Origin: Candidatus Omnitrophota bacterium
GTDB lineage: Bacteria; Omnitrophota; Omnitrophia; Omnitrophales; Aquincolibacteriaceae
DNA: 34,195 nt
Assembly (NCBI GenBank): GCA_028713205.1
Contig: JAQTOZ010000007.1
Location: 1-34,195, forward strand
Direction of reading: 5' to 3'
Under the pieces are notes generated by a model, which saw nothing but the letters and a program-made list of their open reading frames with translations, was not told the DNA's origin and did not search any database. The translations under genes and the position numbers were made by a program. Numbering within the stretch: position 1 is the first letter of the stretch; each line of letters begins with the position of its first letter. Positions 12,001 through 17,053 of this stretch are shown in pieces.

Positions 12001-15000
12001 GCCGCCGTTTCGCTATATCCTGTTCCAAAATCACTTTGGCCTCCGTTTCGAGATCAATTTGCGTTTCGGGTACCGGACGTACAACGTGCACTTCCCGTTT
12101 CACCATCAAACGGTTCCAAATCTCGTCGCGATCAGGCTGTGAAATACTCCGAAGCATCAGAGCTGCCAAAGCTGCATCGATACCCGCATGCTTGCGAGCC
12201 TCTTCGAATGTGCGACCGGCCGCATCCTCTCCGGACTGAAAATCATCCGTTTGAATTCTCGCACGAAGCGCCCGGAATAGGTCCTCCACGGGATACTCCT
12301 GTTGGATTTGCTGCCGCGATAGCCAGGTTTCTACATCATGAATATTTTGCAATCCGTTGATTTTAGCTAAATCGATCACACTGCGCGTCTCAGACCGCGA
12401 TTCAGGAGGCACTAGGCCAGAGGCAGGAGGCAGCATCATTCTATCACGTTGACTGGTGTCGTCTGCCGGCTGCTTACTACCGACCGATTCTCGTCTTGTT
12501 TCTGAGCGAACCGATCGGCTGAGATGCAGAACCGCAAAGTCTTTACGCCAATCCGCGAGTCCCTGAATCAGAAAATCAGCGCCGGCCGCAACCAATCTGC
12601 GCCCGGCGGGGTGTTCCGGATCGGTCGATACGTTCACCGTACTTCCGACCGCGATAACATTCAATTCACGGTCTTTGGTAGATTCCATACCCTTGATGCC
12701 GTCATCAATAAGCATAATCTCATCATCTTTCACAATCAGATTCAAATGGGCCCGTTTCAAATTCCGCATGATCCATATCGAAGGAGCAGATACACGTTGA
12801 AATTGCGCCAGCCACTCAAAAATTATGAAACAGGGTAAAACGACAAGTCTCCAAACAAAAAGGTTCCATATTTCTTGAAAGATTTTGGCCGCTAGCAACC
12901 ACCGATTCTCTTTGAGCTTTTGCCTCTCGAGATCCCGTTTGATCTTGCGCAGCATATCGGACTTTCCTCTTGGGTACGGATTCGTTTCCGCTTCCGTTCC
13001 GTAGACGCCTTTGAAATATTCCCGCATCCCCCATTGTTTAATGATGTTCTCCACAAGTCCCCGTGGCGATCCAGTCCCGATATGCAGTTCAAAACCATGT
13101 TTCGCCAGAAAAGCAATGGCATCCCGCACGCCTTCAAGAGGCCTCGGATAATTCTTCCGGATTCCTTCAATGGCAAGCGCTTCTTCGATATAGACCGCCG
13201 CTGCGACAAACCGGTCGATCGAATTTAGATCCTTATTTTCCAAAGCGCCGCTCACTTTATCTTCGATCTTATATTTCCTGGCGAGTTCTTCGAAAACAAA
13301 CCTCAATCGCGGTAGAGTCTCTTTCCCATTTTGTCTGATCGAAGCCCGAATCATCATCCGAAACTGATGGGACGCAAGTATGCCCATGGTCCTGCTGAGA
13401 AAAGCAACGCCTTCTGCCATATCCGCCACGGTCGGTTCCTCCGGTGATAACCTCATGATCCAGTGATGGATCATGCCAAAAACTTCTTCCCAAATCGCGC
13501 CGGTATCGCCAAGCACTTTGTCAAAATCAAAAAGGATGACCTTGGTATCCGGTTTCCGGTCTGTTACAGCCTGAGCGCTACGACTCATCACCTCAAGGGC
13601 ACGCCCCGCGTCACGCCATTCGTAATAATACTGGGGATGATGCTCCGAGCTGCGGGCCTCACGGGTCGCGTCATAAACACTTTCCGCAATATTTTCATCT
13701 ATCACCAACGGACGGCCGAATACAACCACCCGAGAAAGCTGTCCTTGCTGCTTCTGCCGCATCCTTACCTGTTCGATCAAAAACTGATGTTCGCTGAAAT
13801 TTGTCACGTGACCTCGAATCAAAGAACCTGCTCCGCTCCTTGTCTCTGACCGCAATTCAGTTGGCATCAGGCGGGAGGCAGGAGGTAGTATATTTCTACC
13901 GTTTTGACTGCCGTCTAATTCTCGTCTCGTTTCGGCCCGGTTCGACACAAAGATTCCGTTTTCGAAGCGAAAGCGCCCACGTGGCCCCACATTGATTTCG
14001 GATCTCTTCGCCATAGCCAAGGATGCCAGGGTGGCCATCGTTGCCGGTTTGAGAAGGCTCATAATGTTTTGCGTGTTAAGTTGCTTTGTTTTCTCCAGCC
14101 GGGTCAGACCGCGCATAAATGCGTTGATTCGCTCAAGGCGTTTGCCGACCCCCGATTCACCCCGGCCGCGGTCCGTAAGCTCATCGATCAAGGCTGTGTA
14201 CCGGCCCGCGTTTTCGATCTGTCCCTGTCCGGCTAAATCGCGAATGATTTGGTCACGCCACAGCTTCAGCATATGGCTATGATCAAAATACATTTGTGAA
14301 TTTGGACTTTCACGAGATCCTTTGTGATCCATGCCGGCCGCTAATAATTTGTCCCCTACCGAACGCACGAAGGCTTTGCTGACATTGATTTTTCCGTTTT
14401 CAATTTTGAAGTATTCGGCCCACGATAGCCTGCCTTGCATTTGTGCGCGGTACGACGAATCCTCCGGAATTGAGTTGATCTCCGGCATCACGAGGACATA
14501 AGAAATTTGGTTCTCTTTAAATCTTCGCACCAGACCTTCGGTATGAAAACCTCCCGCCACCAGGATGGTTGCATTGACTGATTTTGTTTTAAACAGAGTG
14601 CTCAAATTCTTGAAAAAGGCGCTGTCACGTTTCCCGGTGTTTTCATAGAAAACAATGTGGGCGTTCAACTCGGGACTCAAGATTAAAGAGTCTGGATCAA
14701 GTACTCCTCCCTCGCTCCGGTCTTCGGCTTGAAGTTTTGGATCCCGGTCCCGGAGCGTTTGCAGGTCTCCCCATTCTTCGCGAGTCAGTTCAAGCTTGAT
14801 CAATCTTTCCAGGAGGTCCAATTGATGGGATTTTTTATCGATCTGCCTTTCGGAATCGTTACGAAAAACAGAATCCTTGACCGAATCCGCATATGCCCGC
14901 AATTCCCGGAAAAGTTTTGTCCCGACAATATCGCGCAGGGTTTTCTGTTTTTGTGTCAGCTGATTCCATAACGGCGTTGTGGTAACGGAGATCTGATACT

Positions 15001-16030
15001 TGGATGCGATTTCGCGGAGGATAAGCGCAAACGCCTGCGGTGACAGGGCCGAGGTCCGATAGGCCTGATAACGTTCATGAAATATTTTCAAATCAGCCCC
15101 GCAGGACGGTAAGGAGGCATGAAGATCCAAATAGGATTCAACACAGGCCGCAACGTCCTTGATTTCCGTCTTAAAACCCGGCGGGATGCGGCTTTGGTTC
15201 CGGCTTTCCGCCAGCAATAGGGCGATGGACGAATTGTTCGCAGGACTTTTGAATTTCGCCAAACCCCGCAAATAATCCAGTAGATTCATCTCGTTTTGCC
15301 GGAAAGCATGATCGGCCCAGTCGAGTTTGAGGAGTTTCTTGGAATAAACAGCTTCCTTTTCGGACCGGAGCTTTTTTTTCAGTGCCGTGAGTTTTTGGTC
15401 AAGAGCGGCTTCCCCTTCGAGCGCCCGCAAATAGGACGCCCAGCCTTCCTCATACAAATTCAAGTCTTCGATGCCGTAGCATTCGAGCCGGTTTGAGGCG
15501 GCGCTGTCTTGATGTCCGTAACCCGGTTCGCTGGCCGGCTGGACCGCCGCAAAGATCGCCGCTGCCGTGGTGCCCGTCAACTCTCCCCGGTCAAAATAGC
15601 CGTCGAGCGTCTTTCGGAGGAGGCCCTGGTCCGGGAAACTTCTGAAGATTTGAGCATCGAGGCTCGAGGAGGCACCTTCCAAGGCGACCCGGTTGATCCC
15701 ATACCGGTTTTGGATATATTCGATCAGCCGTTCAATATTCCTTTGCGCATCCGGAAGGGCATGCGCGTCTTGAATCAAGACCACAACAGGCTTCCCATCC
15801 GGCGCCTGATATTGATCTTCGATTTTCCCCAGTTCTTCCGGAACTTTCATATCCGAAACATCGATTTTGATGTGCCGGCTCTCGATCCCATGGGGCGTCG
15901 TCACAACCGGAGCACCGAAACCGGGAGTGCACACAAAAGCGGACAAAGTCAGGACGGCAACGCAGCGCAACGCGACTTGCCGGATGCACGGTCCGAATCG
16001 ATATCGCAGGGTTTGAGGGTTAGCCCACAT
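1..16030 (-). CDS. Giant multidomain protein, partial (C-terminus beyond left edge), >=5,343 codons, signal-peptide-like N-terminus MWANPQTLRYRFGPCIRQVALRCVAVLTLSAFVCTPGFGAPVV
   Basis: ATG at 16030 (minus). Frame (codon first base = 1 mod 3) read directly without stops at 1-540, 7202-7327, 12362-12530, 13802-13950 and most of 15100-16030. No ORF in this frame is listed by the track, as expected if it never terminates inside the window. All listed minus ORFs from 690 to 15989 are in the other two frames. Confidence 0.93.
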   Translation of the reverse strand, partial: MWANPQTLRYRFGPCIRQVALRCVAVLTLSAFVCTPGFGAPVVTTPHGIESRHIKIDVSDMKVPEELGKIEDQYQAPDGKPVVVLIQDAHALPDAQRNIERLIEYIQNRYGINRVALEGASSSLDAQIFRSFPDQGLLRKTLDGYFDRGELTGTTAAAIFAAVQPASEPGYGHQDSAASNRLECYGIEDLNLYEEGWASYLRALEGEAALDQKLTALKKKLRSEKEAVYSKKLLKLDWADHAFRQNEMNLLDYLRGLAKFKSPANNSSIALLLAESRNQSRIPPGFKTEIKDVAACVESYLDLHASLPSCGADLKIFHERYQAYRTSALSPQAFALILREIASKYQISVTTTPLWNQLTQKQKTLRDIVGTKLFRELRAYADSVKDSVFRNDSERQIDKKSHQLDLLERLIKLELTREEWGDLQTLRDRDPKLQAEDRSEGGVLDPDSLILSPELNAHIVFYENTGKRDSAFFKNLSTLFKTKSVNATILVAGGFHTEGLVRRFKENQISYVLVMPEINSIPEDSSYRAQMQGRLSWAEYFKIENGKINVSKAFVRSVGDKLLAAGMDHKGSRESPNSQMYFDHSHMLKLWRDQIIRDLAGQGQIENAGRYTALIDELTDRGRGESGVGKRLERINAFMRGLTRLEKTKQLNTQNIMSLLKPATMATLASLAMAKRSEINVGPRGRFRFENGIFVSNRAETRRELDGSQNGRNILPPASRLMPTELRSETRSGAGSLIRGHVTNFSEHQFLIEQVRMRQKQQGQLSRVVVFGRPLVIDENIAESVYDATREARSSEHHPQYYYEWRDAGRALEVMSRSAQAVTDRKPDTKVILFDFDKVLGDTGAIWEEVFGMIHHWIMRLSPEEPTVADMAEGVAFLSRTMGILASHQFRMMIRASIRQNGKETLPRLRFVFEELARKYKIEDKVSGALENKDLNSIDRFVAAAVYIEEALAIEGIRKNYPRPLEGVRDAIAFLAKHGFELHIGTGSPRGLVENIIKQWGMREYFKGVYGTEAETNPYPRGKSDMLRKIKRDLERQKLKENRWLLAAKIFQEIWNLFVWRLVVLPCFIIFEWLAQFQRVSAPSIWIMRNLKRAHLNLIVKDDEIMLIDDGIKGMESTKDRELNVIAVGSTVNVSTDPEHPAGRRLVAAGADFLIQGLADWRKDFAVLHLSRSVRSETRRESVGSKQPADDTSQRDRMMLPPASGLVPPESRSETRSVIDLAKINGLQNIHDVETWLSRQQIQQEYPVEDLFRALRARIQTDDFQSGEDAAGRTFEEARKHAGIDAALAALMLRSISQPDRDEIWNRLMVKREVHVVRPVPETQIDLETEAKVILEQDIAKRRPEPLNFGLASEEFEVWELKPELRAEPVPEPAQWKSVMESPFKNPAISQFRAYTGDAANKVEIVQRHLDQGFPLDVYDSQAIYFLRHKAKPYMSLIQSRVVESHYSFDGTHNHDFPDIKDPVVEMIWESPAVSFATDEERLDYLKSLRRFRNGRAHFLRRQLRAHSTLSMNRQKELQKPIDDTNHALSRWKMDVKADAHQDHLEDAVVYVEGEMTDWAKDWLRRRSNRYVADWPGDPKIRYHKITDPQWIEVLRYVFGQGYIERETKYWEILQHDIRPEQIDEYIFYIGRDKNRRLLLAKGSRSEEARGVYENVNIYYKEIMASLIMRHFGVAVEVFIPAFGEAPQLHQEFKQRPNTSGFRPYFSVLSIVDEWTYRDHPERMPPALKDMKKVRTLILALDVWLRQADSKYTNLVPVKIGDGAEALLRIDMDGTLEPTDRRANDISGFRIPYWKKFMEQMWRYYGARDPLWFSAEGYDLEYFETVVQEMQAMDLDKLLEDYGNWLQVEVRASTLNELFNPVKIRKLWKATQKTIRQDYYTAYSLMIGKPVPPPAHEAGPEPANRSEMRVWHPNVREEQILNRLKLRYDPETGRIYRLESFVPMRFASDLWLVRHGQTNLIQQVNEDQKRRFQGSKRGDTINDLSSLGWEQARAAAQKLWDQFLAAILGGEKIAVFCSPLTRVLQTAQPFRDRIPTPLPGNLTWNTVPALEEIGFGAWENLTEDEIADRFGPEEVENTKSFRALNALVKAKQPEGESFVEVLGRAYDFLQYLNRQSPGQKVILFGHGTLFNAFRLLAGDPAVIAPEGHVDWRNNLLSLAEPYHLSEVQQVRSEMRHGEVLAKIPAPEEHVGTHSLQEKTLAVAGALGKVSRDRYMPILAQWSPTYRTKVVGIDLKSPEDADQIIGEQQLPMRVEDYYQGFELFKQAVERGEIKPDAILIATWPNTHLDYIRWAVERGIAAFVEKPLVTPDQIDELIALYERYPDLIFSIDHVIERGAMMEALNMNERLPELLGDLAGVEGRLYEEKSNAAWIVDSEISGGGQAMDTMVHIIAPLEMMLAPFGLSFEDLSLNAKDIVLARRTDAVPGAETYAHIRTELKGVPVDLEVGDGMPSNDRYCRLRGTKGDLEIYFKFPDGSNLIRYVPREGRGWEKRFSETEAGQANIVLKIYDQLHDLHYVSKEERDRRFWASVRAVRLIGQAYTKFDGKYATYEAGHLPDAPNRSEMRSDSNPEDVLLMLRDACDAKRAELSEIEDDSMRTRAAQLIETINQTGLRLYQYSKKITDEDYLGRFDRYEDFRDYVTRVILPLMNEYDVKTLAYVIRSESADELGALFEGMTSDADMIFGLPKLVWLHRLLNGLVQDMTKLRNLYVYVQSGWPFGFATPLEKAYDEKSKQKLRRAMALLTSSPLFNQYQDVLKGRYSLAFTNDYVETHSPVEIAAEFFTKAEAIRDQGDPRRLAVAEFQSHWTGEEVPPWVNPLKHMCLLQRMVVSNSFIADLMLRGELNADEVEALPARLRKWLESAEKTIRLIHTLHTEVLPREGWEWMRDMERMNQQIQESFARWRSEARLKSVGSKQSTVSSQSDRNVLPTASRLVPTEMRSETRLFKRLRDWIADAVSSVQQWFSPQTPVYPIREEGPKELVETIECGWFELIETINELALVREPLMMVALNVPSVIQLNYFPQSERSKTETSLILRRIGQYFVTQLERKPHFSGLAFTYRLDLNRTHVRQGSKEHDEYELSITARPFEESLDRSEMRQDASPETQRELEQALLAQNVRPLRNSIDLDELRSDLKHAALRIPGLTNSQQRELCGWIDESLKKPIVEFDAVVIPDPAERTKSQGDLLWFNTVPAAPVAAVTVPEFEFQELIAEKYPAAIGLSSEVLDLIGANASALNEYLFNVLFAPSMGEERAAELRKEIFDYNYRVPYGSKQPGGKYGDLDFALKYVADEKLAPPAAGIASRIPASIHEALKDVGFLQLLAEEAAQRTAARIGIPGMVIEARIAGSMRYFPGYDHDDWDIDFVIHYPQELRLRDSIAQRRVTSNAVPFFTAELRKALQACYPDLNIRADRLIRSGMVCALYDFRVEGALAPMQVRLHVTPWGDWQDMARIILGDLYRTDVQGLLTHLRDLVSDLSDPELQKHFVNRTFQKHFTYELVKVMYLLGTETMHAEVLRDIQTLPPIEILRKWKDAIEKYWTMLFQRTDAGVVERVAAKLREPIRSQTPSRSETRWDNKPMILPRLSGELEEMLSAQFDIYNQSVVSEKDHAYAPLRLELSAVPSFPEGDLASANQFLKSRAVRSFYEGISRMPQVLDRLHVPDRFVGLLPDAMVIGEYVFGHLTKMLKSPVHDRFFVQMICLAVASARLEVSNNVLSRFMDGSFGSEDQLLTFVQLNAPMILDQVFIAPMIEEMLFRYLIPRYMVSVQGMPLGHYDDGTDESALGFSNRLFADGHSAIMSEGDRTTPGIGLRHSWDHTLIAMTSSLLVAAGYHMAINFTATRLRSMGFGVLNAPRDVLSVIVDAERLMCQAAFWGATVDFSRTNQNMILHLQEARSEVRRGSRDEPPVDARNFTWDEAIGRWRHVKYSSLIVGTPDDIERARDHDSISEDSTMTQDVRIETNLGFGIYVFDAHDKSDSYLDDSTERGETQKVNDQLFIDAHTDAYIPDLKHGYGPGYIAITLAQKKRIGRHIHVSRTSRNVIDHGDENDEGIGMVKSHVSEYVHTGFDKYFDWKDRPRNQRIVINICSDVADAQSIIRFLDRLFKEDGIVPSTVHISTSPSAWYQDSTDEYGGPTSYGDVRICRDVAKFMVSEGAERVLRANIERLPPEQRNTAVRSEMRKADPASTTRSEVRVNDFSRFVMTKIFDPLFQERGVTEVAIRFQNGNELVIERETADPEDEHKLARTEEFIPVKIGDVRNLFFKLRRIIRTDRPDAEGRHYLSPVDLGLPQQGSILYTTPVPRLEGIGKVVVNGMQVHVLAIRPSFWEIDVSAEPLETPIATPILSGRSEQLIFRRGRRVDPQTYEREMEDYLIQRGLYDGLDLTGILNALVDLGIVGSRSFVVPENADPAQIREMVQEFLADSHSLVSRERYEELEILRPAELEEFVRICFQEVMNLLNRGEYYDITGRFAPQEYERRLVSNGIRLISELMCIPGSSRSEDWASLLFQMVRYAEAHCPNSLVEGSDIHQLLAGIVHLGAASSDHEKLQAWHEKINIYGFSRVVDKTFPPTAKGRSEIRNGELKFFPEKGGEILQSLAYADQLARENNREQAALEIRRAFEEMQSLPVTNEKSAAEAARLGVAVGVAALNNKNENIVRETLRHLHCLAQIRDNQPKENEPQLNNRILCWILLLDAGLSRREFPELNPSVVIYGMAPRLSLLMAFQAIRRGDFSAARQAMESFDRKIREEQGNYEDIYLMQLGALAGGIYLTLNDRGHASRMHRLVRRIFSEGSGEIFFHNAGQYAQMALLEERTGHPDNAAALRERVMPVARAYAPGTPDEVLWRMILNQWFQDYHEDDPYLARIFGFDAEFLIHYPEQVTAEAGMPAVAASAANVAPMSPEANVYSALSAAESLLMRLGVHESSPEALHYMAEAYHARNMDPVGLRLASVLEKRSRPEGAGLGDLALAQSYLAMGNAAEAERIARRVGAHLSEQSPTHEAPQAYRLAEIWHALGNPAESERFYRLGDLLNWNAGGSYVGYRWAAGAAIWTPEEFRRRMQKERGYSNERGVVEEVDRLARRGDFEIAETIVDSLRRPAVRAQALVPLLTAWLEHGERDNALWALAEIRTTVEWIRHRERTYDSRDAVASQMAYAAALMAMQRVGEGLSWFQQSLEIMMDHGYFDTWMTMYVVSAVQGFACAARLSDTAETTAAEASADDGWTAARDAIESMLRYGSETTNPDDLALIEGLILFLSDYGGFWARVFPREKLDEWSWCLFENWFRVQGFLDQQGGGMVGMLKALQWRDWPKPKPPAFGVRKRIAKILAILKKNTLPGLLEDPYFPLFLIN
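2..2308 (-). other. Giant-protein module: helical TPR-like repeat region, continuing past left edge
   Basis: Repeated helix pairs such as LALAQSYLAMGNAAEAERIARR and YRLAEIWHALGNPAESERFYRLG. Confidence 0.5.
3520..4335 (-). other. Giant-protein module: UPF0489/arginase-deacetylase-like domain
   Basis: In-frame NLGFGIYVFDAHDKSDSYLDD followed by VNDQLFIDAHTDAYIP (DxHxD). Confidence 0.45.
4365..5315 (-). other. Giant-protein module: CPBP (CAAX/Abi-type) intramembrane metalloprotease-like domain
   Basis: In-frame LDQVFIAPMIEEMLFRYLIPRYMV (EExxxR) and RHSWDHTLIAMTSSLLVAAGYHMAIN (HxxxN-like). Confidence 0.4.
5345..6735 (-). other. Giant-protein module: nucleotidyltransferase-like domain
   Basis: In-frame EARIAGSMRYFPGYDHDDWDIDFV resembles the minimal NTase GS...D[DE]xD motif. 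Confidence 0.4.
7202..7324 (-). repeat. In-frame dispersed repeat element copy A (RSEARLKSVGSKQSTVSSQSDRNVLPTASRLVPTEMRSETR)
   Basis: Nucleotide similarity to copies at 12383 and 13838; bounded on both sides by RSExR motifs; verified codon by codon in the giant frame. Confidence 0.85.
8380..9470 (-). other. Giant-protein module: Gfo/Idh/MocA-type oxidoreductase domain
   Basis: In-frame QAVERGEIKPDAILIATWPNTHLDYIRWAVERGIAAFVEKPL, the hallmark (AT.N..H.....A...G..V..EKPL) of the family; Rossmann-like N-terminus TLAVAGALGKVSRDRYMPIL. Confidence 0.85.
9620..10215 (-). other. Giant-protein module: histidine phosphatase (phosphoglycerate mutase-like) domain
   Basis: DLWLVRHGQTNLIQQ (RHG catalytic motif), VFCSPLTRVLQTAQPF (SPLxRxxQTA), ILFGHGTLFNAF (GHG). 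Confidence 0.85.
12383..12508 (-). repeat. In-frame dispersed repeat element copy B (RSETRRESVGSKQPADDTSQRDRMMLPPASGLVPPESRSETR)
   Basis: Same architecture and nucleotide similarity as copies A and C. Confidence 0.85.
12620..13545 (-). other. Giant-protein module 2: HAD-like hydrolase domain
   Basis: TKVILFDFDKVLGDT (motif I DxD), ELHIGTGSPRGLVENIIKQWGMREYFKGVYG (motif II-like) and IMLIDDGIKGMESTKD (motif IV-like DD). Confidence 0.65.
13838..13939 (-). repeat. In-frame dispersed repeat element copy C (RAETRRELDGSQNGRNILPPASRLMPTELRSETR), shorter version
   Basis: Same architecture; lacks the central ~8-residue stretch of copies A and B. Confidence 0.85.
14010..15940 (-). other. Giant-protein module 1: TraB/ChaN/EreA-like domain (KPVVVLIQDAHALPDAQRNIERLIEYIQNRYGINRVALEGASS ... 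NATILVAGGFHTEGLVRR)
   Basis: In-frame translation; an early beta-strand with DAH, then VALEGA, then a late 'LVAGGFHTEGL' similar to the closing motif of TraB-type folds. No profile search possible. Confidence 0.45.
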
Positions 16031-16625
16031 AGTCATGGAGCATCCCCCTGATGCGTTGCGTGATATTGCGAAATTTAATACCGATACCCGTGTGATGGTT
16101 TTTCACCTGGTGGACAACACGGCCTTCAATTTCTATCAGGTCTTGTTGTTGATTCGGGATTTCAAAAATGACTTTGACCTGGTCCCCCACAACAAAAGCC
16201 TGCTCTTCTTCAAGCCACAAACCAAAAATATTTTGATCACCCGTCCCCTGCTCCGTAATGCGGTTAAAAGTATGAACAGGCACAAACAAGGCACCTTCTT
16301 CGCTCAGATTACGGATTTCTCCGCCTTGATGGATGACCTTGGCATCGCCCATCATTCCCGTGACATTGGCCGCTATCGTGGTATTGATTCTGGGAAAATT
16401 TCTCTTGTCTGCCGCAACCGCGGGATGATTGATAAAATCCTGATTTCCGTGAAGATAACTGAGGATGTCCGCTTCAAGGAAGCGCCAGTGTTTTCCGAAT
16501 TTCACGCCGCGCAATTTTCCTTTGGCGGCAAGATCGTAAATGGTCGAGAGAGGGATCTTGAGATAATCGCTAACTTCCTGTGCGGTTAGAATTTTCTGCC
16601 TGGATGCCCCCGCTTGATCGTCCAT
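16020..16625 (-). CDS. Excisionase/MerR-type HTH fused to PilZ domain; putative c-di-GMP-responsive DNA-binding regulator
   Basis: ORF track; HTH LTAQEVSDYLKIPLSTIYDLAAKGKLRGVKFGKHWRFLEADILSYL; PilZ motifs RNFPR (RxxxR) and RNLSEEG (NxSxxG). SD-like AGGA 5' of ATG. Confidence 0.88.
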   Translation of the reverse strand: MDDQAGASRQKILTAQEVSDYLKIPLSTIYDLAAKGKLRGVKFGKHWRFLEADILSYLHGNQDFINHPAVAADKRNFPRINTTIAANVTGMMGDAKVIHQGGEIRNLSEEGALFVPVHTFNRITEQGTGDQNIFGLWLEEEQAFVVGDQVKVIFEIPNQQQDLIEIEGRVVHQVKNHHTGIGIKFRNITQRIRGMLHDYVG

Positions 16626-16660
16626 GTTTTCCTGTTTTCCCAGTTTTCCCAGTTATCCCA
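16626..16660 (-). repeat. Short tandem repeat (minus strand TGGGATAAC TGGGAAAAC TGGGAAAAC AGGAAAAC) abutting the HTH-PilZ start codon
   Basis: Read directly: gttttcct gttttccca gttttccca gttatccca on + strand. Confidence 0.85.
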
Positions 16661-16923
16661 ATTTCAAGATAGGGATATTGCACATGAGCCAGATGAACTC
16701 GGGAATTTGTGCAAGATACGAAAGTTTCGCACATGACCTTAATTATTTCAAGGCAACGAGTTATAGAATTTAAACATTTACCCGTTTTATTAGAGGCTAT
16801 TTGTACAAATGTCGTTTTGTTATATCCTGCTATGTGGAAGGTTATGGGTCCGTCCATCACGCGGGAGAAACTTGAGGAATCAAACGTCCATCGGAACACA
16901 ACTCAGGAGCCGTGCAAATAATT

Positions 16924-16950
16924 GCCGGACCGCTAGTTATAGCGTCTGGC
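16924..16950. other. Hairpin-forming inverted repeat in intergenic region
   Basis: GCCGGACCGCTA-GTTA-TAGCGTCTGGC: 11-pair stem with one bulge and one G-T wobble. Confidence 0.55.
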
Positions 16951-17053
16951 AGCGGCATTGCTGAAACAATTGTTCTCGGACTTACGGACTTGGCAGAAAG
17001 GCAGCGGCTAAGGTCGGTTTGAGAGCACCCTTCGTAAAATAATCACGAATGTA

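Noticed and set aside
7202-13939. Repeats in the giant gene as a CRISPR array or IS element
   Set aside because: Copies are kilobases apart, have no regular spacers, no transposase and no obvious terminal inverted repeats; they remain coding.
704-15500. Many + strand ORFs of 100-324 aa (e.g. 5345..6319, 10871..11521, 2771..3418)
   Set aside because: They are antisense to the giant minus frame, lack recognisable domains, and have composition expected from the complement of a codon-biased gene.
690-15989. Short minus ORFs listed by the track (e.g. 8425..8838, 15732..15989)
   Set aside because: They lie in the two other minus frames and overlap the continuous giant frame with recognisable domains.
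16570-16899. Minus ORF with GITGKTGKTGKHG
   Set aside because: Overlaps the HTH-PilZ start out of frame; the repeat is simply translation of the tandem TGGGAAAAC array.
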